DNA of 64,000 nt from Bacillus sp. PAMC26568. GTDB taxonomy: Bacteria; Bacillota; Bacilli; Bacillales; Bacillaceae. The first letter of the stretch is position 1, and each line of letters begins with the position of its first letter. The stretch spans positions 3,224,001 through 3,288,000 of the forward strand of contig NZ_CP060137.1 in the NCBI RefSeq assembly GCF_014235785.1, given 5' to 3'. The translations under genes were made by a program, and so were the position numbers. Of this stretch, positions 25,541-33,542 are shown piece after piece. The notes beneath the pieces are model-generated. The model made no database searches. It had not been told where the DNA came from and worked only from the letters and a program-made list of their open reading frames with translations.

Positions 25541-26644
25541 TTATGCTTTAACCCATCGGTCTCGGTGGATAACTTCAATAGATGTGAATAAAAATTCTTC
25601 TTTTACATCAGAGCTTCGTTTTCCAATGACTTGTTTTAGACTTTCAGAGGAATAAAGAACTTCCCCTTTTCCAAGCAGTCCGTTCGTTCCGAAGACTTCA
25701 ACGACATCTCCTTCTTCAAACGTGCCTTTCACATCATAGATGCCAGCCGGCAAAAGACTTCTTCCATTTGATGTGAGCGCAAGTTCTGCACCTTGATCAA
25801 CATAGATTTCCCCTTTAACAGGCGAATGAAGGGCAATCCATTGTTTGCTGTTGCTGAAGGTTAACCTGATGTCTCCTCCTATGTAGGTACCGTCGCCTTT
25901 TCCTTCTAAAATATCAATAAATTTCTCTTTCCCTTTTCCAATTCCTATGAAGACTTTTACACCCAGGGACAATGCTGTTTTGGCTGCAATCAGTTTGGAT
26001 TTCATCCCGCCTGTTCCAACGTTTGACCCTGTGCCTTCTGCACCTGCCATCATTTCCTCTGTAATCTCTAGAAGCTGATCGAATTTTACGGCAAGGGGAT
26101 TCTCTCGCGGGTTGGAGTCATATAGGCCATTAATGTCAGTTAAAATAACCAGATGCTCTGCCTTAACAAGTCCGCTGACAAGAGCGGACAGCATGTCATT
26201 GTCGCCAAAAGTCAATTCCTCGACTGAAACCGTGTCGTTCTCGTTGATGATGGGCAGGATTCCACGGTCCAGCAGCTCGCTAATTGTAGCAAACGCATTT
26301 TTGTATCGATCCTTTTTCAAAAAATCATTTCGAGTAAGCAGAATTTGAGCAGGAATGATTCCGTAGCTTCCAAGCTGCTCCATATAAGATTGAATTAACA
26401 AACTTTGTCCAACCGCTGCAGCTGCCTGTTTTCCTTTTAACGTGAGGGGTCTCGCAGGATAGCCCAGTTTTCTGAAACCTGCAGCTACTGCTCCTGAAGA
26501 GACTAGTAAAACTTCGTGGCCTTCTTTTCTTAAGGAAGCTATGGCTGAGATGTGATCGGTAAACTTCTCCTGATCGATTTCTCCTTTTCGGTTCGTTAAG
26601 GAGCTGCTTCCAATTTTGATGACGATTCGTTTTTTCTTCATCAT
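25541..26644 (-). CDS. proB: Glutamate 5-kinase ProB
   Basis: A 367-residue glutamate 5-kinase that makes gamma-glutamyl phosphate. The amino-acid kinase domain has KIGSSSLTN at the start, LVSSGAVAAG (about 46-55), INENDTVSV (about 134) and GTGGMKSKLIAAK (about 211); a C-terminal PUA domain (about 277-355, WIALHSPVKGEIYVDQGA onward) completes it. GAGG is upstream of the tandem ATG start. The product is normally feedback-inhibited by proline. Expression should need read-through of the T-box at 27113-27361 and of an unusual repeat tract between that T-box and the start. Confidence 0.95.
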   Translation of the reverse strand: MMKKKRIVIKIGSSSLTNRKGEIDQEKFTDHISAIASLRKEGHEVLLVSSGAVAAGFRKLGYPARPLTLKGKQAAAAVGQSLLIQSYMEQLGSYGIIPAQILLTRNDFLKKDRYKNAFATISELLDRGILPIINENDTVSVEELTFGDNDMLSALVSGLVKAEHLVILTDINGLYDSNPRENPLAVKFDQLLEITEEMMAGAEGTGSNVGTGGMKSKLIAAKTALSLGVKVFIGIGKGKEKFIDILEGKGDGTYIGGDIRLTFSNSKQWIALHSPVKGEIYVDQGAELALTSNGRSLLPAGIYDVKGTFEEGDVVEVFGTNGLLGKGEVLYSSESLKQVIGKRSSDVKEEFLFTSIEVIHRDRWVKA

Positions 26645-26719
26645 TGAACCTCATTTCTATGTTTTCATTTGAATTATTAGATTTGGCTGGTGTGCATATA
26701 GGAATCACAGCCTATTACT

Positions 26720-27111
26720 GCGTTTTATCGGTCTTGTTGCATGTTTTATATGACGATTTTTGGTGTTATCGGTTGAACTCCGAGGTTTAACGGCCTAGTC
26801 CCTGGTTTTATCAGTCTTAATTCAGGGTTTATCATTCTAAATTCAGGGTTTATCAGTCTAACTCCTGGGCTTATCAGTCTAACTCCTGGGCTTATCAGTC
26901 TAACTCCTGGGCTTATCAGTCTAACTCCTGGGCTTATCAGTCTAACTCCTGGGCTTATCAGTCTAACTCCTGGGCTTATCAGTCTAAATCCTGGGCTTAT
27001 CAGTCTAAATCCTGGGCTTATCAGTCTAAATCCAAGTTTTATCAGTCTAAATCCAGGGTTTGTCAGTCTAACTCCAGGTTTGCAAGATGCCAGAAAATCA
27101 TTTATTTTCAA
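26720..27111. repeat. 21-base tandem repeat array in the proBA leader
   Basis: About 17 units of the type TTATCAGTCTAACTCCTGGGC lie end to end; six are identical (26850-26976) and the outer ones decay. In the minus-strand (transcript) direction the period keeps one frame open for 121 residues (26746-27111) as a heptapeptide LISPGVR, but the only start is a TTG directly after the T-box terminator, with no ribosome site. The array fills nearly the whole 470-base stretch between the T-box terminator and proB. I treat it as a repeat, not as a gene. Confidence 0.9.
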
Positions 27112-27112
27112 T

Positions 27113-27361
27113 AAAAAAAGCCCTTCTCATCCTCTGATAAAGGACGAAAAGGGCTGGCTTTTCCGTGGTACCACCTTAGTTGAATGCATAATGCATCCCG
27201 CTTTGCCTGATAACGCCAGGTTTATGGCGCCTATGATTTTAGCATAGGACTCTCTGGGCAGGTTCTGCGGCTTTGCTGCGGCAGGGTCTTGCAGCTGATA
27301 AACCCCGCTCTCTGTCACATAAAGACCCGCATACTAATCCCACGTCAACGTTCACTGATTT
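27113..27361 (-). promoter_or_regulatory. Proline T-box riboswitch before proBA
   Basis: A tRNA-sensing T-box leader. The T-box core AAGGTGGTACCACGG is at 27163-27177 (minus strand), AGAGAGC of stem I lies near 27310, and a proline codon CCT in a GAA-CCT-GCC context at 27260-27262 is the probable specifier. Downstream AGCCCTTTTCGTCC pairs with the GGATGAGAAGGGCT copy (27119-27154) and is followed by seven T residues, the terminator. Uncharged tRNA-Pro should stabilise the antiterminator and allow proBA expression. Known for proBA in Bacillus. Confidence 0.9.
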
Positions 27362-27367
27362 TTATAT

Positions 27368-27396
27368 ATTATGCGGAGTAAACGTCTTTATGTCAA
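27368..27396 (-). promoter_or_regulatory. SigA-type promoter of the proBA T-box leader
   Basis: On the minus strand TTGACA (27391-27396) and CATAAT (27368-27373) are separated by 17 bases, giving a transcription start near 27361. Confidence 0.75.
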
Positions 27397-27573
27397 GAAC
27401 TTCCTGCATGACTTTCACAGAAAAACATGGATTTCTGCTATATTTTGAATGTAAAAGCTTAAAAAATTGCTTACTTTTTCCACTCAAATCCGTGGGAAAT
27501 GCACCCCATGCTGATAACTAGAACGAAAACATAAATGGTATTGTTCAGCCATTTTGGCATAATTCATCTTCCT

Positions 27574-28392
27574 TTATTTGATTTTTAACTCTTCGTAGTA
27601 CTTTGCAAGCTCAATGATCATCGCACCCATTCTTTCAAGTTCCGGCGCAAGCGGGCTATCTATGCCTTCTTCTATTAAAGCTTCTGCGGTGATTTTTCCA
27701 ACAGCAACGGGTAAAACATGAGTTTTGAATGCATGAAAAATGTCTTGCAGACAATCTGCCTTTTTTGCATAGTCAAACAGCTCTCGAACTTGGATTGCAG
27801 AAGTAAAGCAGACGGCATCAACTTCACTATTCTGCATTTCTTTACATAGTAAACGAACTGCCTCTTGATCTGGCGCAATATGCTGATAAGGCAAAATCTG
27901 CAAAACAGCTGCGCCCTTATCTTCAAGAAACTTGATCAAAGCAGGCGCTGTTTCCCCATGCAGCTGAACCATTACTTTCTTACCGCTAAAGTCTTGTTCT
28001 TGCAGCGCGCGGATCAGCCCTCTGGTTGTTCCATCATCATCTTTTGCAACAGGCTTGAGCCCAAGTTTCTTTAAAGCAGCAAAGGTTTTGTATCCTCTTG
28101 AAGCAATTTGTGCTCGATTTATAACGCTAAGATAGGCCTGCTCTTCATCTATTTTTCTTGCAAGATTTAACAAGGTTTCTGTACCTATACCCGTTGTAAA
28201 GATCACCCAATCCGCACCTTCCTTAATAAATGTGCGAATATCTGGTTCCACCTGCTCCTCTGCAAGAAAAACCGTTCCTTGCAAGGAACGGACTAACGGA
28301 ATTCCGCCTTGTCTTTCAATTAATGCGCTGATTTCATCTGTTTTCCGTGAGCCTGCAATCACAATACGCTTTCCTTCTAATCCTTTTCCCAT
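27574..28392 (-). CDS. Uroporphyrinogen-III synthase-like (HemD family)
   Basis: A 272-residue HemD-fold protein. The two-domain pattern is visible: GKRIVIAGSRKTDEISALI at the start, ADWVIFTTGIGTETLL (about 60-75), the linker domain with VMVQLHGETAPAL (about 139-151) and VDAVCFTSAIQVRELFDY (about 190). HemD cyclises hydroxymethylbilane. This gene is outside the hemAXCDBL cluster and carries TTGIGTETL where canonical HemD has TSxNGV, so it may be one of the stand-alone HemD paralogues associated with nitrate or sirohaem metabolism. AGGACAAGG precedes the ATG. Confidence 0.75.
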   Translation of the reverse strand: MGKGLEGKRIVIAGSRKTDEISALIERQGGIPLVRSLQGTVFLAEEQVEPDIRTFIKEGADWVIFTTGIGTETLLNLARKIDEEQAYLSVINRAQIASRGYKTFAALKKLGLKPVAKDDDGTTRGLIRALQEQDFSGKKVMVQLHGETAPALIKFLEDKGAAVLQILPYQHIAPDQEAVRLLCKEMQNSEVDAVCFTSAIQVRELFDYAKKADCLQDIFHAFKTHVLPVAVGKITAEALIEEGIDSPLAPELERMGAMIIELAKYYEELKIK

Positions 28393-28614
28393 TACCTTGT
28401 CCTCATTTCCCCTAGAAAAGAAAGAAGCTCTTTTCTGCTTATTTTAATGAAAAACTGTTTATATTTGACCATCCAATTCGATTGTTTCAAGCCCATCCAA
28501 TTGGCTAATATCCGATTTTTCTTATAACTAAAGTTATCATTATGCTCTGATTGTTTCAATACTGTTATTAAAATGCAGCCAATGTGCTTTTTTTCACAAA
28601 GTGTTCAAACTTTA

Positions 28615-28645
28615 TGTAATCGCTTTCACAAACTTGTAGTATAAT
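28615..28645 (+). promoter_or_regulatory. Promoter with cre-like site
   Basis: TGTAATCGCTTTCA at 28615-28628 differs at one position from the CcpA cre consensus, and TATAAT follows at 28640-28645. The gene-free stretch 28393-28730 otherwise shows only AT-rich sequence. Confidence 0.4.
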
Positions 28646-28730
28646 AGGAATATATTCATATAAAACAACTCTTTTAGACTAACTAAACAAAATATAAATG
28701 AAAAACCATCACATGAAAGGAGAAATGAAC

Positions 28731-28913
28731 ATGATTTTAAAAGCATTGAGGCGGAATAAGCTTGTTACAATTAACTACTACATTGACGGTGCAATCCAAA
28801 CGTTAAAAGGACGTGTCCATAACTTGGATTTAAGCGATCAAACGTTGTCACTTGAAGATGAGAATAAGAATATCTTTTCGATCCGGCTTTCGGGGATTAA
28901 AGAAATTTATTGA
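28731..28913 (+). CDS. Small YolD-like protein
   Basis: A 60-residue protein, MILKALRRNKLVTINYYIDG followed by alternating beta-type stretches (TLKGRVHNLDLSDQTLSLED). The layout of a short basic helix followed by YxDGxIQxLxGxVxxLDxxxQTLxLED resembles YolD-like or Sm-fold small Bacillus proteins. AAAGGAG is eight bases before the ATG at 28731; two in-frame upstream ATGs have no suitable ribosome site. A strong terminator follows. Function unknown. Confidence 0.65.
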   Translation: MILKALRRNKLVTINYYIDGAIQTLKGRVHNLDLSDQTLSLEDENKNIFSIRLSGIKEIY

Positions 28914-28919
28914 TACTGG

Positions 28920-28949
28920 AAAGAGCATCAGCGGATGATGCTCTTTTTT
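28920..28949 (+). terminator. Terminator
   Basis: AAGAGCATCA-GCGGA-TGATGCTCTT with a T run; it could also serve the convergent gene ending at 28957. Confidence 0.85.
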
Positions 28950-28956
28950 GTTTATT

Positions 28957-29430
28957 TTATTTTGAGTTATTTTGTAAATTTTTATTTCTTTGAAAAGATC
29001 TTTTTAAAGAAATATAGCTTGTGAAAAACATGAAAAAGCCAGCTAAAACCAGAAAGCCAAACGTCTCAATCCATTCCTCAAATCGAGTCGGCACTTCTAT
29101 AAATATAGAAAATACGGCTAAAGATATGGCAATAAATCCAGCTGCCTTCAAAAAAATGATCTTTCTCTCTTTTTTATATTCCATTTCTGTAGAAATCATT
29201 GTGTACTCAATGCCAGAGAGGATATATCTCCCGCCGACATAGCAGAGAAAAACGATGATCGCTATTCCTGCGACTACATTAACATCTAGTTCCTGTCCTG
29301 ATTCATTGACTCCAAATAAAATTGCCAGTATGATCACAAGGATAATTGATGCTTCAGCTAGAAGGTAGACAATCGTACTTCTCTTGTATTCATCGTCAGG
29401 CAAAAAAACTGATAACCAAGATTTATCCAT
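28957..29430 (-). CDS. Membrane protein paired with Xre regulator
   Basis: A 157-residue protein with four membrane segments (about residues 20-40, 52-70, 92-110 and 122-142). Such proteins (DUF2178/DUF3278-like) usually sit directly after a small Xre regulator, as here: the regulator's TAA is followed at once by this ATG, with GGGAGG inside the regulator's last codons. These pairs are assumed to sense envelope or cell-density signals; no mechanism is established. Confidence 0.7.
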   Translation of the reverse strand: MDKSWLSVFLPDDEYKRSTIVYLLAEASIILVIILAILFGVNESGQELDVNVVAGIAIIVFLCYVGGRYILSGIEYTMISTEMEYKKERKIIFLKAAGFIAISLAVFSIFIEVPTRFEEWIETFGFLVLAGFFMFFTSYISLKRSFQRNKNLQNNSK

Positions 29431-29628
29431 TTACTTTACCTCCCAAAATAAATCATCCAATGTTTTGTCTAATGTTTTTGCAATGGACACACATAGATGC
29501 AGACTCGGGTTATACTGCCCTTTTTCAATAAGTCCGATTGTCTGTCTCGTTACTTTCACACGCATTGCCAGCTGTTCTTGAGTTAAGCCGTTTTCCACTC
29601 GTGCCAGTTTTACTCTGTTTTTCAACAC
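29431..29628 (-). CDS. Small Xre-family regulator
   Basis: A 65-residue Cro/CI-type helix-turn-helix protein: LARVENGLTQEQLAMRVKVT at about 8-27, then RQTIGLIEKGQYNPS, the recognition helix and turn. It consists of the DNA-binding domain alone, ending LDDLFWEVK like B. subtilis YozG/YvaO-type regulators. It is cotranscribed and translationally coupled with the membrane protein downstream. A palindrome at 29666-29687 just upstream is a likely autoregulatory operator. Confidence 0.85.
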   Translation of the reverse strand: MLKNRVKLARVENGLTQEQLAMRVKVTRQTIGLIEKGQYNPSLHLCVSIAKTLDKTLDDLFWEVK

Positions 29629-29665
29629 ATGTCTTCACCTCATAAAAGCAAAATATATCAAACAT

Positions 29666-29687
29666 AATGTAATTTATATATTACATT
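29666..29687. promoter_or_regulatory. Palindrome upstream of Xre gene
   Basis: AATGTAAT-TTATAT-ATTACATT, perfect 8-base arms, 37 bases before the Xre start; probable operator. Confidence 0.55.
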
Positions 29688-29772
29688 TATCGTGTCACTT
29701 AATCAACAATTTTTACCATATCTAATAAAAATCATGCTAAACAGCCGTAATTACACAATGAGATATTGCATA

Positions 29773-30006
29773 ATGAAAACCATACTTGTTTCCATAACAA
29801 CATTCATTGTAATCAGCGGGGCCCTGTTGCTGATTGGGTATGTTTTTAACGTTCCGCTTCTTAAAGTCTCATCCTATAAAGAATCTTCAACAGGCGTTGA
29901 AGCAACAGGGTCAATAATCCCTTTTGTTATGGGTGCTTTTTGCAGCTGGATCCTGGCAAAAAAGGTCAGTTTCGCTGCAAAAACAATCAAAAAGAACAGC
30001 ATTTAA
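29773..30006 (+). CDS. Two-helix membrane protein
   Basis: A short hydrophobic protein of about 77 residues from the ATG at 29773 (MKTILVSITTF), with helices at about 3-26 and 50-68 and a basic tail. The open frame begins earlier (GTG 29692, ATG 29734, ATG 29758), but none of these starts has a good ribosome site and the earliest ones fall next to the palindrome at 29666-29687. A terminator covers the stop codon. Function unknown. Confidence 0.5.
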   Translation: MKTILVSITTFIVISGALLLIGYVFNVPLLKVSSYKESSTGVEATGSIIPFVMGAFCSWILAKKVSFAAKTIKKNSI

Positions 30007-30019
30007 GCTGTTCTTTTTG
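29990..30019 (+). terminator. Terminator over stop codon
   Basis: AAAAGAACAGC-ATTTAA-GCTGTTCTTTT with the TAA in the loop. Confidence 0.8.
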
Positions 30020-30176
30020 ATTGTTTTTCCTTATTCTTTTTCCCACTCGCTTGCTGAGTTGAACGTCCATGTACGAATCTGAGTTTAGAATTTTACTATT
30101 GTTACATTTCACCTAAATAGGAATCAACCACTTTTCCGTATTTATCCACCAAATCTATCTACCTGCCAATCAATAG

Positions 30177-31022
30177 TTAAACCCCCGAATAAGCCGAAAA
30201 CCCTCCATCAACAGGAATCACAGTTCCCGTGACAAACCGCGATGCTTCGTTGCTGACAAGCCATAACAGGGTTCCGTTCAAATCCTCGGGTTCTCCAAAT
30301 CTCTCGAGCGGTGTCTGGTTAAGAATTTTTTTTGCCCGCTCAGTAGGATTTCCGTCCGGATCCATTAACAGGTTTCTATTTTGCTCTGTTAAAAAGAAGC
30401 CTGGTGCAATGGCATTTACTCTGATGCCTGCTTTAGACATATGGACAGCAAGCCACTGGGTAAAGTTACTTACTGCCGCTTTTGCGCCGCTGTAAGCAGG
30501 GATTTTTGTTAATGGTGTGTAGGCATTCATGGAGGAAACATTAATAATGACATCTCCTTGACCCATATCTCTTGCGAATATTTGTGTGGTCTGAAGTGCA
30601 CCGAGAAAATTTAAATCAAAGACTGATCTGACTCCTTCTGTATCTAATTCAAAAAATGTATTCGTTTCAGGGTCTTCCAAATCCTCTTTGTAAAAGTATT
30701 CTTTATCGGTATTTCCTTTTGGATGATTGCCGCCCGCTCCATTAATAAGAATGCTGCATGTTCCTAATTTTTCATTCACTTCTTCTTTCGCCCGTTCAAG
30801 ACTGGCTTTATCAAGGACATCTGCTGCAACTGCCAGTGCGATCCCCCCGTCTGCACGGATTTCTTCTGCCACGCGATCAACCGATTCCTGCCGTCTGCTG
30901 ATAACAGCAACTTTTGCTCCGCATTTAGCTAAGGCTTTGGCAAATTGACTGCATAAAACCCCGCTTCCTCCGGTTACGACTGCTACTTTATCGTTTAAAT
31001 CTATATGAAAAGGAATCTTCAT
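30177..31022 (-). CDS. uxuB: D-mannonate oxidoreductase (SDR type)
   Basis: A 281-residue short-chain dehydrogenase with the NAD-binding [17 protein letters not shown] (about 15-31), NGAGG, the catalytic VSSMNAYTP with downstream [11 protein letters not shown] (Y and K of the YxxxK site, about 178-182) and a C-terminal [14 protein letters not shown]. In the uronate pathway it interconverts D-fructuronate and D-mannonate, as B. subtilis YjmF/UxuB. It is the last gene of the operon, 15 bases after uxuA; GAGGGA precedes the ATG. A generic gluconate-5-dehydrogenase reading is possible from sequence alone; context decides. Confidence 0.85.
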   Translation of the reverse strand: MKIPFHIDLNDKVAVVTGGSGVLCSQFAKALAKCGAKVAVISRRQESVDRVAEEIRADGGIALAVAADVLDKASLERAKEEVNEKLGTCSILINGAGGNHPKGNTDKEYFYKEDLEDPETNTFFELDTEGVRSVFDLNFLGALQTTQIFARDMGQGDVIINVSSMNAYTPLTKIPAYSGAKAAVSNFTQWLAVHMSKAGIRVNAIAPGFFLTEQNRNLLMDPDGNPTERAKKILNQTPLERFGEPEDLNGTLLWLVSNEASRFVTGTVIPVDGGFSAYSGV

Positions 31023-31037
31023 GTGTGTCCCTCGTTT

Positions 31038-32096
31038 CTATTTAGACTTTCTGTTTTTTTCTTTTGTTGCCGCTTCCCACATTCCATTTAAATAGGTCGC
31101 ACCAAGTGCACGGTCGTACAGCCCGTAACCCGGCTTTCCTGTTTCACCCCAGATCATTCTGCCGTGATCCGGCCGTGCCGGTCCAGAAAAATCAACTTCT
31201 CTCAGTGCACGGACAATTTCATACATATCCAATGAGCCATCTTCCGAACGGTGAGCGGATTCCTGGAATGACTTTTCGCCGATCCATTTTATATTTCTAA
31301 GATGTACGAAGTTGATTTTTTCCTTTTTTCCAAAGTAGCGGACAAATTCAGGAAAATCGTGGTTTGGATTAGCTCCGAGTGAACCGCTGCATAAACACAG
31401 TCCATTATAGGGACTATCAAATAAATTGACGAACCTGTCTAAATTCTCTTTGCTTGTGATGATTCTCGGAAGTCCGAAGATAGACCATGGCGGATCATCT
31501 GGATGAATCGCCATTTTGACTTCTTCTTCCTCTGCAACAGGGATAATTTCTTTAATAAAGTACGAAAGGTTTTCCCATAGTTTCTCTTCTGATATATGCT
31601 GATATTGTTCAAGCAGGTTCTTTAATTCTTCGGCTTCATAGCTTGAATCCCACCCTGGCAATGACAATTCTCCGCTTAATGGATTCATTTGCTTTACCTT
31701 TTCTTCTTCATAAATCAGAGCGGTAGATCCATCTTCAAGCTCATAGTCCAATGATGAGCGAGTCCAGTCGAATACAGGCATGAAGTTATAGCACACAATT
31801 TTGATTCCTGCTTTTGATAAATTTCGAATCGTCGTTTTGTAGTTTTCAATATATCGGTCCTTTGAAGGAAGACCGAGCTTGATATCTTCATGAACGGGCA
31901 CACTTTCGATGACACTTAGTTGTAAACCGCTCTTTTCTATGCTTTTTTTCAAATCAACAATTTTATCGTATGGCCATGCTTCGCCAACAGGAATATCGTA
32001 GATGGCTGAAACAATCCCTGTCACTCCCGGAATCTGGCGGATTTTTTGTAAGGTAACAGGATCATTATCACCGTACCATCGAAACGTCATTTGCAT
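31038..32096 (-). CDS. uxuA: Mannonate dehydratase
   Basis: A 352-residue UxuA, converting D-mannonate to 2-dehydro-3-deoxygluconate. Motifs include [20 protein letters not shown] at the start, [13 protein letters not shown] (about 99-111), [10 protein letters not shown] (metal-binding His, about 196-205), FVHLRNIKW and RPDHGRMIW near the end. Length is that of the family. GGAGG lies upstream of the ATG. Cytoplasmic, Fe/Mn-dependent by family knowledge. Confidence 0.95.
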   Translation of the reverse strand: MQMTFRWYGDNDPVTLQKIRQIPGVTGIVSAIYDIPVGEAWPYDKIVDLKKSIEKSGLQLSVIESVPVHEDIKLGLPSKDRYIENYKTTIRNLSKAGIKIVCYNFMPVFDWTRSSLDYELEDGSTALIYEEEKVKQMNPLSGELSLPGWDSSYEAEELKNLLEQYQHISEEKLWENLSYFIKEIIPVAEEEEVKMAIHPDDPPWSIFGLPRIITSKENLDRFVNLFDSPYNGLCLCSGSLGANPNHDFPEFVRYFGKKEKINFVHLRNIKWIGEKSFQESAHRSEDGSLDMYEIVRALREVDFSGPARPDHGRMIWGETGKPGYGLYDRALGATYLNGMWEAATKEKNRKSK

Positions 32097-32119
32097 AGTC
32101 GGTACCCCCCTCCAATTAT

Positions 32120-33526
32120 TTATCTAGTAATCTCAAAATAGTTTTCCGCGTTGTTATAACAAATATCTTGAACCATTTTTCCCATCAGCTCATAATCATC
32201 AGGTGCTTCTCCCTTATGGATCCATCCGCCGAGCATATTACATAAAATCCGGCGGAAATATTCGTGTCTTGTATAGGAGAGGAAACTGCGGGAGTCCGTC
32301 ACCATGCCAAGGAAATTACTGATCAGCCCGATGCTTGAGAGATCTGTCATCTGACGAAGCATTCCATCCTTTTGGTCATTGAACCACCAGCCTGTTCCAA
32401 ATTGAAGCTTGCCTCTTGCTTCTTCATTTTGAAAATTCCCGATGGCTGAAGCAATGATGGGATTATGAATTGGATTTAAATTATATAAGATGGTTTTAGG
32501 CAGTTCATTTTTCAAATCTAACTGATTTAACAATTGATTTAATGGTTTTGCCAATTCAAAATCGTTCATAGAATCAAACCCTGTATCAGGACCAAGCATT
32601 TTAAACATTTTTGTATTATTATTTCGGATTGCCCCAATGTGAAGCTGCATAGCCCAGCCATGTGCATGATAGAGCCTTCCTAAAAACAAAAGTGTGTATG
32701 TTTTATACTTTTTCTCCTCAAGCAGAGAAATCGTTTGACCATTTACTGCTTTATCAAAAATGGCTGATGCTTCTTCAAGCGTACTCTTTTCATAGAACAA
32801 CCTTTCAAATCCATGATCAGATACTCTGCACCCAGCATCATGAAAGTACTTCACCCGATCTTCGAGTGCCTTTAAAAAATCTGGATATTGATTGATTTCG
32901 AGGTTTGCAGCATTCGATAAACCGTTCACGAAAGGCAGAAATCCATCTTGCGTAATTTCAATTCCTTTATCAGGACGAAATGCCGGCAGCACTGCTGCCT
33001 CAATGTTTTCATTCTCCTTAATTTCTTTATGAAATTCGAGCGTGTCTGCTGGGTCGTCCGTCGTACAAATCACCTTAACATTTGATTTTTTGATAATAGC
33101 TTGAGCTGAATAATTCTCCTGCTTTAAGAGTGTGCTGCAGTGCTCCCAAATTTCATCCCCTGTTTTTTCGCTTAAGGCTAGATCGATATTAAAATACCGC
33201 TGTAATTCCAAGTGTGTCCAGTGATAGAGGGGATTGCCGACACAGGAAGGCATCGTTTTTGCCCATGCATCAAATTTTTCTTTATCATCTGCATTCCCGG
33301 TAATCAGCCTTTCGCTTATTCCGTTTGCGCGCAGCGCCCTCCACTTATAGTGATCACCGTTCAGCCAAATTTCCGTCAAGTTTTGAAACTGTTTGTTTTC
33401 TGCAATCTCTTTAGGACTCAAATGACAATGATAGTCATAGATTGGCATTTCTTTTGCAAACTCATGATAGAGTATTCTTGAACTCTCATGATCTAATAGA
33501 AAATCGTCATCCAAAAATTTTTTCAT
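32120..33526 (-). CDS. uxaC: Glucuronate isomerase
   Basis: A 468-residue uronate isomerase that turns D-glucuronate or D-galacturonate into fructuronate or tagaturonate. [18 protein letters not shown] (metal-binding HxH, about 28-45), [14 protein letters not shown] (about 150-163), [11 protein letters not shown] (about 297) and [17 protein letters not shown] near the C-terminus are typical. GGGAGGTC precedes the ATG. It lies between the GH31 gene and uxuA in the operon. Confidence 0.95.
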   Translation of the reverse strand: MKKFLDDDFLLDHESSRILYHEFAKEMPIYDYHCHLSPKEIAENKQFQNLTEIWLNGDHYKWRALRANGISERLITGNADDKEKFDAWAKTMPSCVGNPLYHWTHLELQRYFNIDLALSEKTGDEIWEHCSTLLKQENYSAQAIIKKSNVKVICTTDDPADTLEFHKEIKENENIEAAVLPAFRPDKGIEITQDGFLPFVNGLSNAANLEINQYPDFLKALEDRVKYFHDAGCRVSDHGFERLFYEKSTLEEASAIFDKAVNGQTISLLEEKKYKTYTLLFLGRLYHAHGWAMQLHIGAIRNNNTKMFKMLGPDTGFDSMNDFELAKPLNQLLNQLDLKNELPKTILYNLNPIHNPIIASAIGNFQNEEARGKLQFGTGWWFNDQKDGMLRQMTDLSSIGLISNFLGMVTDSRSFLSYTRHEYFRRILCNMLGGWIHKGEAPDDYELMGKMVQDICYNNAENYFEITR

Positions 33527-33542
33527 TAGAAAAGACCTCCCT

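Noticed and set aside
26746-27111. 121-residue LISPGVR-repeat protein
   Set aside because: Open only because the repeat period is a multiple of three; the start is a TTG next to the T-box terminator without ribosome site. Kept as a repeat, not a gene.
26720-27111. CRISPR array
   Set aside because: The 21-base units abut each other with no variable spacers and no cas genes are near.
27127-27318. 63-residue frame
   Set aside because: It lies entirely in the T-box leader RNA.
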